Positions 25,702 to 33,695 of a DNA stretch of 64,000 nt are shown here, in pieces (the stretch's first letter is position 1; each line of letters starts with the position of its first letter). The stretch comes from DATBJG01 sp963790545 (GTDB taxonomy: Bacteria > Acidobacteriota > Vicinamibacteria > Vicinamibacterales > JAMQPK01): contig CAWBPA010000017.1 of assembly GCA_963790545.1 (NCBI GenBank), forward strand, positions 868,001 through 932,000. The letters are read 5' to 3'. The translations under genes were made by a program, and so were the position numbers. The notes under the pieces were generated by a model. The model saw only the letters and a program-made list of their open reading frames with translations. It did not search any database and was not told the origin of the DNA.

Positions 25702-26521
25702 CACGACAAGTTTCGACGTCGTCGCGCAGCCTCTCAGTCTGTGGGAACGAATTTACGGGAACGCGCTCGTACGCAAGAGCGTCCTGCTCGTGTTGCTCGC
25801 GCTCGCCTGGGAACTCTATGCGAGATCGCTCAATAACCCACTGCTCTTCCCGACATTTTCGGGCACGCTGGCGGCCCTTGTCTCGTCGGTGGCATCAGGT
25901 GAGTTGCCACGCGCGGCAGCGTACACGATTCAGCTGCTCCTCAAAGGCTACGCCGCCGGCCTGTTGCTCGCCGGACTGCTCACTGCTCTCGCAAGTGCAA
26001 GCCGTCTTGGCGCCGATCTGCTCGAGATTCTCACATCAATGTTCAACCCGCTACCGTCCATCGCGCTGTTGCCGCTCGCGCTCATCTGGTTTGGTCTCGG
26101 AGATGGAAGTGTGATTTTCGTGCTTGTCCACGCGGTGCTGTGGGCTGTCGCGCTCAACACGTACGCAGGATTTCGAGCAGTCAGCCCGACGCTGAGGATG
26201 GTCGGACAGAATTACGGCCTGTCCGGTGTCGGCTACGTGACCCGCATTCTCGTGCCCGGAGCCTTTCCAAGCATCCTGGCCGGCCTCAAAATTGGCTGGG
26301 CGTTCGCGTGGCGCACGCTGATTGCGGCCGAACTGGTGTTTGGCGTGAGCTCCGGGTCGGGGGGCCTCGGGTGGTATATCTTCGAACGCAAGAATCAGCT
26401 GCTCATCCCGGACGTGTTTGCGGGACTGCTGACCGTAATCCTGTTTGGTCTCTTCGTTGAACACATCATTTTTCAAACAATCGAAAACCGCACGGTCCGC
26501 CGCTGGGGCATGCAGGTGTAG
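25694..26521 (+). CDS. ABC transporter permease (SsuC/TauC type)
   Basis: Intact 275-residue inner-membrane permease with about six helices (VLLVLLALAWELYARSL, GYAAGLLLAGLLTALAS, IALLPLALIWFGLG, VIFVLVHAVLWAVALNTYAG, and the terminal LLTVILFGLFVEHIIF). The cytoplasmic coupling segment reads VGQNYGLSGVGYVTRILVPG, then AFPSILAGLKIGWAFAW. The EAA part is degenerate but the downstream G-x-x-x-x-x-x-x-x-P pattern of the family is kept. ATG 25694 is chosen because the hydrophobic domain begins soon after. It is the third gene of the importer. Confidence 0.9.
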   Translation: MPDTTSFDVVAQPLSLWERIYGNALVRKSVLLVLLALAWELYARSLNNPLLFPTFSGTLAALVSSVASGELPRAAAYTIQLLLKGYAAGLLLAGLLTALASASRLGADLLEILTSMFNPLPSIALLPLALIWFGLGDGSVIFVLVHAVLWAVALNTYAGFRAVSPTLRMVGQNYGLSGVGYVTRILVPGAFPSILAGLKIGWAFAWRTLIAAELVFGVSSGSGGLGWYIFERKNQLLIPDVFAGLLTVILFGLFVEHIIFQTIENRTVRRWGMQV

Positions 26522-26577
26522 GATGGGAATCGGGATTCGGGATCGATTTACGACTTCAGTTTTTCACAGAGGGACTT

Positions 26578-26733
26578 ATGGCAGCAAAGCGCACGACCCA
26601 TCGCAGCAGTTCGGGCAAGAAGCTCTACGCGGTGCGTGATTCGAAGGGTCAGTTCAAGGACATCCAGAGCTACGCGCGCGCTCACGGGCAGGACATCAAG
26701 AAGAAGAGCGCCTCGGAACGAAAGAGCAAGTAG
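26578..26733 (+). CDS. Small basic conserved protein
   Basis: A 51-residue, very basic protein read from ATG 26578 with AGAGGGAC five bases upstream. It begins MAAKRTTHRSSSGKKLYAVR, then DSKGQFKDIQSYARAHGQD, and ends in KKKSASERKSK. The central KLYAVRDxKGxFKDIQSY segment looks like a conserved small-protein motif of environmental bacteria, but I cannot name a family. It is followed by a perfect terminator hairpin, which supports an independently expressed gene. Nucleic-acid binding is possible from its charge and is only an inference. Confidence 0.65.
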   Translation: MAAKRTTHRSSSGKKLYAVRDSKGQFKDIQSYARAHGQDIKKKSASERKSK

Positions 26734-26762
26734 AAAGGGCCCGCACGCGGGCCCTTTCCTAA
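26734..26762. terminator. Bidirectional hairpin terminator
   Basis: AAAGGGCCCG, loop CACG, CGGGCCCTTT is a perfect 10-bp stem starting at the base after the small protein's stop. The A and T flanks allow function in both directions, and the DUF4399 gene ends nearby on minus. Confidence 0.8.
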
Positions 26763-26770
26763 GTCAGCGC

Positions 26771-27283
26771 CTACTGAACGACCGTGACGTTGATCGTCTG
26801 GCAGAGCCCTGTCATCGTCTTGTGGAGGTCGTCACCCAGTTGGAGCGTCAACTTGTGCGGCCCTGGGGGCAACTGCATATCCATGGTCGTGGCGCCGCTG
26901 CCATGGTGCACCCAGGGGTTCGCCTTCGGTATTTCGGTGCCAGGCGGCAGGCAGTCGATGTCCACGCCCACGTGATGATGCCCCAGGTTCGGCCGGGTCT
27001 CGGTGACCGTCCCCTGCGGAACCGCAGCAAGCTGGAAGTTCTCGATGCCAAACACCAGCTTGACCGGACTCTTCACCATCGCGCCATCCATTGGCTCCAC
27101 GAAGAAGACTCGCGGCGAGCCTCCGGAGGGGGGCGGCGGCGCTGCAGCCGCCGGCGGCTCAGCTGCCGGTTGCGCAGGTGGCGCCTCGGCGCCGCCACAT
27201 GCCGCAGTGGCAACCGCGATCCCCAGAATCCCGAGCACCAGCCATCTCCAACAGCTTGTCACGAGGTCACGAGTCAAAGGCAT
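26771..27283 (-). CDS. DUF4399 domain lipoprotein
   Basis: Intact 170-residue protein with a lipoprotein signal (ATAAC, Cys29) and a Pro/Ala-rich linker (residues 33-55). The DUF4399 domain follows: VFFVEPMDGAMVKSPVKLVF, GIENFQL, LGHHHVGVDID, NPWVHHGSGATTMDMQLPPG, PHKLTLQLGDDLH. The His-rich loop could bind metal. The domain's role is undescribed. An alternative longer start would run through repeat-derived sequence and is rejected. It is convergent with the small basic protein, sharing the hairpin between them. Confidence 0.83.
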   Translation of the reverse strand: MPLTRDLVTSCWRWLVLGILGIAVATAACGGAEAPPAQPAAEPPAAAAPPPPSGGSPRVFFVEPMDGAMVKSPVKLVFGIENFQLAAVPQGTVTETRPNLGHHHVGVDIDCLPPGTEIPKANPWVHHGSGATTMDMQLPPGPHKLTLQLGDDLHKTMTGLCQTINVTVVQ

Positions 27284-27344
27284 GAGCGAATCTCCTACTG
27301 AGAGCTGAGACATTGAGGCCGGCGAGTCTAACCAGCCTCTGCCA

Positions 27345-27436
27345 AGGCTACGGCGGTCCGCCGGAGCTTCAGCGAAGGCGGAAGACCCGCCTCTACGATT
27401 GCGAGTGATCACCAAAGACCCGCCTCTGTGATCACC
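27345..27436. repeat. Composite GTAG-type repeat with 9-bp direct repeats
   Basis: On minus, GTAG (27396-27393) is followed by AGGCGGGTCTTCCGCC and a palindrome around GCTGAAGC, closing near another GTAG at 27350. To its right, the half-element AAAGACCCGCCTCT is flanked by two copies of GTGATCACC (27405-27413 and 27428-27436), as if it had been inserted with a target duplication. Confidence 0.6.
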
Positions 27437-27447
27437 GGCGGTGATTG

Positions 27448-28278
27448 TCACCCGCTGATCCTGCTGGCGTTCCAGCTTGCACCCGAGGCAGTCGTCCCCG
27501 TGATCGTCGTGCCGTTCACGCGTCCGGTGTACTGAACGCCACCCGCCGTAAACGTCAGCTGATCGCCTCGAAGCTTGCCGTCCGTAATCTGCGCGCTGCT
27601 CGTTCCCGACTTCAATGTGCCCGAAACCATCTGGTACTGCTGCTTGAGCGTGAGATCGCCCTGAGGCAGCTTCCAGGTCCCGGCGACCTTGGCTGGAACA
27701 ATCCAGAACAGTGCCGTGCACCAGCTCGTGCAGTTCTCGACTCGTGCCGTCTCATCCGCCATCCAGTCTTCCATCGTGAAAGTGTTCGACACGATGCGGG
27801 TACCGGGCTTGAGGTTGAGGATCTTCGGCCGTAGCTTCAAGTTGATGTCCGGCAGCAGGAACATCGTAATCACGGTGGCCTTGGACAAGTCCGTCTCGTA
27901 CAGGTCGGCCTTCATGAACGTGGCCTTGTCGGTGACGCCTTCTTTGGTGGCGTTGCGCTTCGACAGCTCGACCATGTCGGGGTTGTACTCAATACCCATC
28001 GCCCGCGCACCACGCTTTGCCGCCGTGATGACCGTCCGCCCATCGCCTGAGCCAAGATCCATCACGAAGTCTTGCGGTGTGACCTGGGCCATCTCCAGCA
28101 TCTTGTCCACCAACACTTGCGGCGTTGGCACCCATACGACGTCTTTACCTTCCTGGCCAACTTTCGGTTCGAACTGTGTGGCGGGCGCCTGAGCCTGCGC
28201 CCCCACGAAGACGCTGGCGGCAACTACCAGGACGCAGACCGCCAACCACGATCGCGGTGTCAAATCAGGTCTTTGCAT
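27448..28278 (-). CDS. Exported class I SAM-methyltransferase-like protein with C-terminal beta domain (paralog 1)
   Basis: Intact 276-residue protein. Residues 1-30 are a Sec leader (VCVLVVAASVFVGAQAQA). Residues 48-180 form a Rossmann methyltransferase: VWVPTPQVLVDKML, motif I DLGSGDGR at 74-81, the acidic end of strand 2 in GIEYNPDMVELS, and MFLLPDINLKLRPKIL. It resembles the FAM173/ATP-synthase-c-lysine methyltransferase branch. Residues 195-276 (VAGTWKLPQGDLTL, ITDGKLRGDQLTF, YTGRVNGTTITGT) form a beta domain like the small protein at 20508. S-adenosylmethionine is not expected in the periplasm, so either the leader is a membrane anchor or the site has another use. Paralog 2 lies at 32836-33677. 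Confidence 0.82.
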   Translation of the reverse strand: MQRPDLTPRSWLAVCVLVVAASVFVGAQAQAPATQFEPKVGQEGKDVVWVPTPQVLVDKMLEMAQVTPQDFVMDLGSGDGRTVITAAKRGARAMGIEYNPDMVELSKRNATKEGVTDKATFMKADLYETDLSKATVITMFLLPDINLKLRPKILNLKPGTRIVSNTFTMEDWMADETARVENCTSWCTALFWIVPAKVAGTWKLPQGDLTLKQQYQMVSGTLKSGTSSAQITDGKLRGDQLTFTAGGVQYTGRVNGTTITGTTASGASWNASRISG

Positions 28279-28788
28279 GTGCGTTGTCCTCTTAAACGGG
28301 TACGAAAACTGCCGAACTCCGGAATTCCGATGTGTATAACCCGGCAGATGTTACCAAATCACGGATCTTCGTCAAACAAGTCGCTGTCATCGGGGTTTTC
28401 CGCCACCGGGCTGGCGAAAAGCTTCTTCCCTGGTGAATTTGGTCGCCGCAGGTCAGGGAAATCCGCGAAACCCTGGTGGTGGCTGGAGTCCCAGTGTCGG
28501 ATTTCTGCCAAGTTCGTCAGTCTTCTCCCGCTCAGAATCTTTTTGTCTGCGCCCTGATCGGTTCTCTACTTCTTGGGGATCGTTAGTCTGCCCCTCGGCG
28601 ACCATTTGTCTGCTTGTGCCGGACAAAGGCTGCAGGACCGGGATGTCTGGCGCAGGAGACCTTGTCGGATAAAACCTCATGGAATCAGCAGCTTGTGGCC
28701 ACCGAGGCCGGCGGATTCCAGCGGTATGCCGCTTGCTCCAGAAGACCGGGATGGCGACGTTCGAAGTGTCCATACCTGGTAGCACACT
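28279..28788. other. Long spacer upstream of the exopolysaccharide genes
   Basis: About 510 bases without a convincing gene on either strand. Near 28393-28420 a weak hairpin (TTTCCGCCA...TGGCGAAAA) could terminate or regulate. A sigma-54-like site lies at 28722-28737. Codon-like bias is absent in all frames, so it is read as a leader and promoter region. Confidence 0.5.
28722..28737 (+). promoter_or_regulatory. Candidate sigma-54 promoter
   Basis: CGGTATGCCGCTTGCT matches the -24/-12 pattern (GG, ten bases, GC, with TTGCT at -12). It lies about 52 bases before the GTG start of the first exopolysaccharide gene. Exopolysaccharide operons in several Gram-negative groups are RpoN-controlled. This is a match by eye only. 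Confidence 0.45.
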
Positions 28789-29769
28789 GTGACTCGATTG
28801 CTTGATGCGCTCGAGCGCCTCGACAGCCTCAGGCCAAAACCGGGTTCCGCTCACGGCCGCGAAGACGATACTCTCTCGTCGCCGGCAAAACGACGCGCTC
28901 CAAACCCATCAGAAAGCCGTCCTCCGCGGCCGCGGATGTCACGCACCCCATCCCACCTGGATTTTACCGACGATACCGCGGACGAACTGAGTGCCGCCGG
29001 GTCCGAGCTCAACGCGATTGAGTTCGAACCCGCCGCGCCCGAGGCAACCCGAAACAAGGTCAGCCCCGGGCGCCGCATCAGGACTCAAACTGCAGCACCT
29101 GCGAGCCGCGCGAGCGCCCGTCAGACGACGCCGGGTGAGGAACCGGCGCAAAAGGCTGACCCGCGGCTGCCGCACGCTCAGGATGATGCCCTTCGATTGG
29201 CGCTGCAGATTCGCGCCGCTGTCCGGAGAGCCCAGACGAATACGCTGATGGTGTGCGGTGTCGAGCCGGGCCAGACCGTCCGACCGCTGGCGCGGGAACT
29301 CGCCCTCGCCTTCGTTCAACTTCGCGAGGCCCCTTTGCTCATCGTGGATCTGGAACCGAGCGACGCCACCGAGGCGCAGTACGAGTTCCATCCACTTCCG
29401 GACACCGATTCTTCATCGTGGATAGACCCAGGTCCTCGGGGACGACCGTCGGCGGCCGTGTTGTGCGCTCCCAAACGACAGAACGGCCGTCGTCGCGGCT
29501 TTGTCAACGCGGACCAGTTCTCGCGAAACCTCGAGAATTGGCGAACCCAGGCCGCGCTCGTGATCTGCTGTGCTCGTGCGGTGCCAGACTCCGTCGCCAC
29601 TTTGACAGCCGGCAGCTGCTGCGGGGCTACGATTCTCGTCGTGCCGGGAACCGGAAGTACGAACGAATCGGTCGTGGCTGCACGTGACCTGTGCACGCGC
29701 TCCGGCATGACACTCCTCGGGTGTGTAATCGACCATACACCTGCCGATCTCACCGTCGCCGACCAATAG
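28789..29769 (+). CDS. CpsD/BY-kinase-like protein lacking a Walker A motif
   Basis: Intact 326-residue protein starting at GTG 28789 with TRLLDALERLDSLRP, the usual opening of polysaccharide tyrosine autokinases. Residues 20-140 are a low-complexity, Pro/Arg/Ala-rich region. The C-terminal part (about 145-326) has a P-loop-ATPase-like alternation (NTLMVCGVEPGQTVRPLA, APLLIVDLEPSD, ILVVPGTGSTNESVVAARD, MTLLGCVIDHTPAD). The Walker A position reads GVEPGQTVRP without GKT/S, so ATP hydrolysis is doubtful. It probably serves as a regulatory partner of the chain-length protein that follows 12 bases later. Confidence 0.7.
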   Translation: MTRLLDALERLDSLRPKPGSAHGREDDTLSSPAKRRAPNPSESRPPRPRMSRTPSHLDFTDDTADELSAAGSELNAIEFEPAAPEATRNKVSPGRRIRTQTAAPASRASARQTTPGEEPAQKADPRLPHAQDDALRLALQIRAAVRRAQTNTLMVCGVEPGQTVRPLARELALAFVQLREAPLLIVDLEPSDATEAQYEFHPLPDTDSSSWIDPGPRGRPSAAVLCAPKRQNGRRRGFVNADQFSRNLENWRTQAALVICCARAVPDSVATLTAGSCCGATILVVPGTGSTNESVVAARDLCTRSGMTLLGCVIDHTPADLTVADQ

Positions 29770-29781
29770 AAAAGGCTTCCC

Positions 29782-30864
29782 TTGTCCGACGGCACCCCTA
29801 CGTCATCCATTCATCCATTGCCTGGAGAGCCGGGAGTCTCGTCCCGGATCACACGCGTGCGCACGGCGCTGCACAGACAACGTCTGGTTATTGTCAGCGT
29901 TCTCGTTCTGACGGTTTTGAAGGCATACGTCACGCAGAGCGTGATCATCGAGGAGTACCAGGCTCGGGCGGCCATAGTCGTACCACGCGACCGTGACGAC
30001 GCCGGGCATCCCGCGTCGGAGGTTCAAATCCTGGGCTCTCGCCAGTTGCTCGGCGAGGTCGTGGATACGGTCGGGCCGCAGGCATTCAATTCGATTGGGG
30101 GGCCAGCTGAAGGGCTCCTCGATCAGATGCAACTTGTCGCGCGGCACGGCGTCGGGTGGGTGCGCGGCGTGTACAGCGATGGATTGACGGCTCTCGATCT
30201 CAGGCCGCGACTGAACGACCGCGATCGAGCGCTGGCGTTCTTGGAAAGCCATCTGGAAGTCGAGCCGCGCGAGAACACCGGCGTCATTGTCCTGCGACTG
30301 CGCATGCCCGACGCTGCTTTGGCCGTCAAGGTGCAGGAGACTCTGCTCGAGCGCTATCAAACCCGGCGGGTGCAGGTCCGCCAAAGCTCACGGCCAAAGG
30401 CTCCGACAGCGCTCGAGACCGAGAGACTGCGTGAGAGCCTGGCGCGTGCGGAAGAGGACCTGACTCGCGCCCAGCAGACTGCGGCGTTGGCGGGACGCAC
30501 GACGAGCGGCCTCGATGTCGGCGCGTCGCTGCTGGCCGAGCTCGAAGAACGGCGTCGCAGGATCGAGCAGAACTATCTGACGTCGCTCAAGCGCTACAAC
30601 GCCGCCAGCGCGGATCCTGCCCTGGATGTTCACCCAATCACGGTCCTCACCGCACCAGCCGCGTCACCAGAACCGGTCTATCCTTGGAAACTTTCGTTGA
30701 TGGCTTTGGCCGTGGCGGCAGGTCTTCTGTTTGGGTTCACGGTGGCAGCGTTCCGCGAATGGACCAACGATGCAGTGCGTGATGCGCCCAGCCTCGAGTT
30801 GGCAACTGGCGTAGTCTGTTTCGGGTCGTTCACGGATCACCGAGCCGTCGGGGAACGACGCTAA
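29782..30864 (+). CDS. Polysaccharide chain-length determinant (Wzz/GumC family)
   Basis: Intact 360-residue polysaccharide co-polymerase, starting with TTG 29782. The N-terminal TM helix (RQRLVIVSVLVLTVLKAY) is followed by the periplasmic domain (EEYQARAAIVVPRD, EVQILGSRQLLGEVVD) and a coiled coil (about residues 205-270: ETERLRESLARAEEDLTRAQ). A second TM helix near the C-terminus (PWKLSLMALAVAAGLLFGFT) carries the Pro-rich entry (PVYPWKL) typical of Wzz. It controls polymer length or export together with Wzx/Wzy or ABC systems, none of which are nearby. The 3' end overlaps the convergent propeller gene by 35 bases. Confidence 0.82.
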   Translation: MSDGTPTSSIHPLPGEPGVSSRITRVRTALHRQRLVIVSVLVLTVLKAYVTQSVIIEEYQARAAIVVPRDRDDAGHPASEVQILGSRQLLGEVVDTVGPQAFNSIGGPAEGLLDQMQLVARHGVGWVRGVYSDGLTALDLRPRLNDRDRALAFLESHLEVEPRENTGVIVLRLRMPDAALAVKVQETLLERYQTRRVQVRQSSRPKAPTALETERLRESLARAEEDLTRAQQTAALAGRTTSGLDVGASLLAELEERRRRIEQNYLTSLKRYNAASADPALDVHPITVLTAPAASPEPVYPWKLSLMALAVAAGLLFGFTVAAFREWTNDAVRDAPSLELATGVVCFGSFTDHRAVGERR

Positions 30865-32121
30865 AGCGGACTTCCGCGTCGGCGCATGCGCGACGAAGAT
30901 CGAGGCAGACGAGCGTGTTCTCGTTGCGGACGTAGAGAAAGCCGTCGGCCAGTGCTGGGTATGCGCGCACGGTTGCGGGCAGAACTTGCGCTCGCGCAAT
31001 GGGGCGGAACGCGTCAGGTGACGCGGGGGCCAGCACGAGCTCACCTCCCTCGCGCAATATCAGCAATCGATTGCCCGCAAGCGTCACGCTGCCCGCTCGA
31101 AACTGTTCCTGGCTCCAGCGCACCTTTCCAGTCCGCAACTCGACCGCGCGGAGGCTCGGGCCAAATTCCTGACGCCCATGGAACCCGTAAAGGTAGCCGT
31201 CGAGATAGACACTCGTTGCATAGTGATTCGACAACACGTCGTCCGACGACCAGAGGTCCGTCAACGTGGCCCCTTCGACACGCAGGACGGCCGCGCCTGG
31301 ACCGTACTGCGCTGAGACGAAAAGGAGATCGCCAATCACCAAAGGCGTGGCGGCATTGACAGAAGCCGCAGCGCGCGCGCGCCATCGGCGCTGAAACTGC
31401 ACCATGCCGTTGGCCGGATCCAGACCGACCAGACCCGCTCGCGTCAGGAACACGGCAAGGCGACGCCCCCCAAACATCGCGCCAGTCGCCGACGAATAAC
31501 TCGCCTCGTCATCGGTCGCTGTCCACAGGATCTTGCCCGTCTTGGCATCGAACGCCACGATGCCAGCCTTCTCCCCGCCAATGTTTGCCAGCACGCGCCC
31601 GTCCTCAACAAGAGGGGAGCCGGCCGCCCCAAAGAATCCCTTCGGCACCTTGAAGCGCCGCATGGCATCTTCGCTCCAGATTTTCTTGCCGGTGGCGAGA
31701 TCGATCGCGTGCAGCTGACCCTCGGCGCCATAGGTATAGACAACGCCATCGACCACGACCGGCACGGCACGGGGCCCTTCATCAAATCCAAAATCATCGC
31801 GATAGGCCGTCGGGTATCCGTACTGCCACTGGGAGGCTCCGGTCCGCGCGTCGAAGGCTTCAACCACTTCCCGCTTGTCGAGGCGGTGAAAGAGAATGAC
31901 GCGGTTCTCGACCACAACCGGGCCACTGAATCCCTGACCGACCTGTTTGCGCCAGATCGCCCGCGCCCCCCGGCCGCCCAGGTCTCGACGAGCGGTGGAC
32001 CGTCGTACACGCCATTGCGGTCGGGACCGAGGAACTGCGGCCAGTCACGATCGGCACCTTGCAGCCCGGACCTGAGAGCCACCATCGTGAGAAGAGTGAG
32101 AACAAACAAGAGCTGTCGCAT
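30830..32121 (-). CDS. Exported PQQ-like/BamB-type beta-propeller protein (frameshifted)
   Basis: Propeller protein of about 430 residues. The leader MRQLLFVLTLLTMVALRSGL is followed by the classic DWPQFLGPDRNGVYDGPPL start of outer-membrane-assembly/PQQ-like propellers. Blades read VVVDGVVYTYGAEGQLHAID, LATGKKIWSEDAMRRF, VAFDAKTGKILWTATDDEAS and ALADGFLYVRNENTLVCLDL. The frame breaks once, near 31970 within a GC-rich run. PQQ-binding residues cannot be judged, so a scaffold or sensing role is as likely as a dehydrogenase. It is divergent from the TPR protein and convergent with the Wzz gene. Confidence 0.8.
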
Positions 32122-32138
32122 AAGATAGGCTGCAATAA

Positions 32139-32165
32139 ATGGGGTCAGACCCCATTCTTACGCAA
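32139..32165. repeat. Short palindrome AATGGGGTCAGACCCCATT
   Basis: A perfect palindrome around GGGGTCAGACCCC lies directly before the TPR gene. It is distinct from the GTAG repeats but resembles the GGGGTCGGGAGTC elements at 8024 and 51096. Confidence 0.5.
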
Positions 32166-32795
32166 ATGGTAAATCGACTCCTTCAGGGGATCTTCCTCGT
32201 CACGTTTGCCGGCATCGGCCTGGCGCAGACATCTGAACAGCAGCCGCAAGTGGTGTTCGAGCGCGCCGTTGCCGATTTTCAAGCGGGCAGAATCACGGAA
32301 GCAACGGCCGGGTTCGACAACCTGGTCAGACTCGTTCCGAACTCGGCTCCTCAGCTCTGGCAACGCGGCATCGCGTTGTACTATGCCGGCCGGTATCGCG
32401 ACTGTCGTCAGCAGTTCGAATCCCATCGAACCGTAAACCCGAACGACGTTGAAAATTCGGCCTGGCACTTTCTGTGCGTGGCCCGCGCGGAATCACCGGC
32501 GACCGCTCGCGCAGCGCTCCTGCCGGTTGGCCCGGACGCTCGCGCCCCGATGCGTGAAATTTACGAGATGTTTCGTGGGACGATGAAGCCCCAAGACGTG
32601 CTGACGGCTGCGGGAAGCGACATCGGTGCCCAATTCTACGCCCAACTGTACGTGGGCCTCTACTTTGAATCGACTGGGGACCGGCAAGGGACACTCGACC
32701 ACATGACGATTGCCGCCAGCGATCGCTACAGGAGCGGCGGGTACATGTATGGAGTGGCCCGCGTCCACCTGGCACTCCTTCAGCGCGGCAAGTGA
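32166..32795 (+). CDS. Secreted TPR-repeat protein
   Basis: Intact 209-residue protein starting at ATG 32166 with a leader (MVNRLLQGIFLVTFAGIGLA, cleaved at AQT). Two to three tetratricopeptide-like helical pairs follow: VVFERAVADFQAGRITEATA, SAPQLWQRGIALYYAGRYRD and QFESHRTVNPNDVENSAWH. The C-terminal half (GAQFYAQLYVGLYFESTGDR, QGTLDHMTIAASD) looks like further repeats. It is similar in layout to NlpI-type or uncharacterised secreted TPR proteins. It is flanked by oppositely oriented genes, so it stands alone. Partner unknown. Confidence 0.8.
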   Translation: MVNRLLQGIFLVTFAGIGLAQTSEQQPQVVFERAVADFQAGRITEATAGFDNLVRLVPNSAPQLWQRGIALYYAGRYRDCRQQFESHRTVNPNDVENSAWHFLCVARAESPATARAALLPVGPDARAPMREIYEMFRGTMKPQDVLTAAGSDIGAQFYAQLYVGLYFESTGDRQGTLDHMTIAASDRYRSGGYMYGVARVHLALLQRGK

Positions 32796-32835
32796 ACGCA
32801 GACTCACTCCTTCAATAGCGGCATCCCCTCTCACA

Positions 32836-33677
32836 CTACTTGGACACGCGCGTGGCGTTCCAATCAGTGTTGCCCGATCCGGACTTCGCGGTCCCGCTCA
32901 TCGAGTCGCCGTTGATACGTCCCGTATATTCCGTGCCCGACACGCTGAAACTAATCTGATCGCCGCGCAGCTTGCCGTTGACAATGGGTGTCGGGGTACC
33001 TCCCACTGTCATGGTGCCCGCAATAACCTGAAAGCTCTGCGTGAGCGCGAGCTCCCCTTTCGGGGTCCGCCACGTGCCAGCCACTTTGGCCGGCACGATC
33101 CACAAAAGGGACGTGCACCAGCTCCCGCATTCGCCGCCGGCCGTGTCGGTTTCGTCGGTGCCCATCCCTGGATACCGAAGGTGTTGCCGACAATGCGTGT
33201 GCCGGGTCTGAGATCAGGAACTTTGGCGTCAGCTTGCCAAGATTGTCGGCAGAAGAAACAGCGCAAGGACGGTGGCCTTCGAAATATCTGCCTCGAACAT
33301 GTCGCCTTCGATAAACGTGGCCAGGTCGCTGACGCCTTCTTTCGCCGCGGTTTTTCGCGAGAGTTCGATCATGTTGGGGTTCAACCCGACACCAACGGCC
33401 TTCGCCCCGCGCTTGGCAGCCGCAATGATGTTGCGACCATCGCCTGACCCCAGGTCCATGACGAGATCCTGTGGCGTGACTTTCGCCATATCGAGCATCT
33501 TCTCCACGAGCACGTACGGCGTCGGGACCCAGACCACGTCCTTCCCGGCCTGGCCAACCTGTGGCTGGAAACCCTCCTGGGCCACTGGAGCCCTGCCTGA
33601 GCCCACATCACACCGCCGAGCGCCAGAGTCAAGCCCACCGTCCACAACAACCGCTGCATACGACGCCATGAATCCAT
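32836..33677 (-). CDS. Exported class I SAM-methyltransferase-like protein (paralog 2, frameshifted)
   Basis: Paralog of the gene at 27448-28278 with the same three parts: a leader (LLWTVGLTLALGGVMWAQA), methyltransferase core and C-terminal beta domain. The core carries VWVPTPYVLVEKMLDMAKVT, DLGSGDGRNIIAAAKRGAKA, VGLNPNMIELSRKTA and MFEADISKATVLALFLLP. The C-terminal domain has VAGTWRTPKGELALTQSF, IVNGKLRGDQISFSVSGTEY and TGRINGDSMSGTA. Frame breaks lie near 33590, 33245 and 33165. ATG 33677 is chosen because GAGGGAAG lies eight bases upstream. The strand-2 acidic residue of paralog 1 (GIEYNPD) is GVGLNPN here, so the cofactor site may differ. Function unknown. Confidence 0.78.
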
Positions 33678-33695
33678 GTCCACTTCCCTCGCCGG

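Noticed and set aside
27284..27721. N-terminal extension of the DUF4399 gene containing FAEAPADRRSLG
   Set aside because: That peptide is the translation of the intergenic palindromic repeat. The lipoprotein leader at 27283 gives a proper start.
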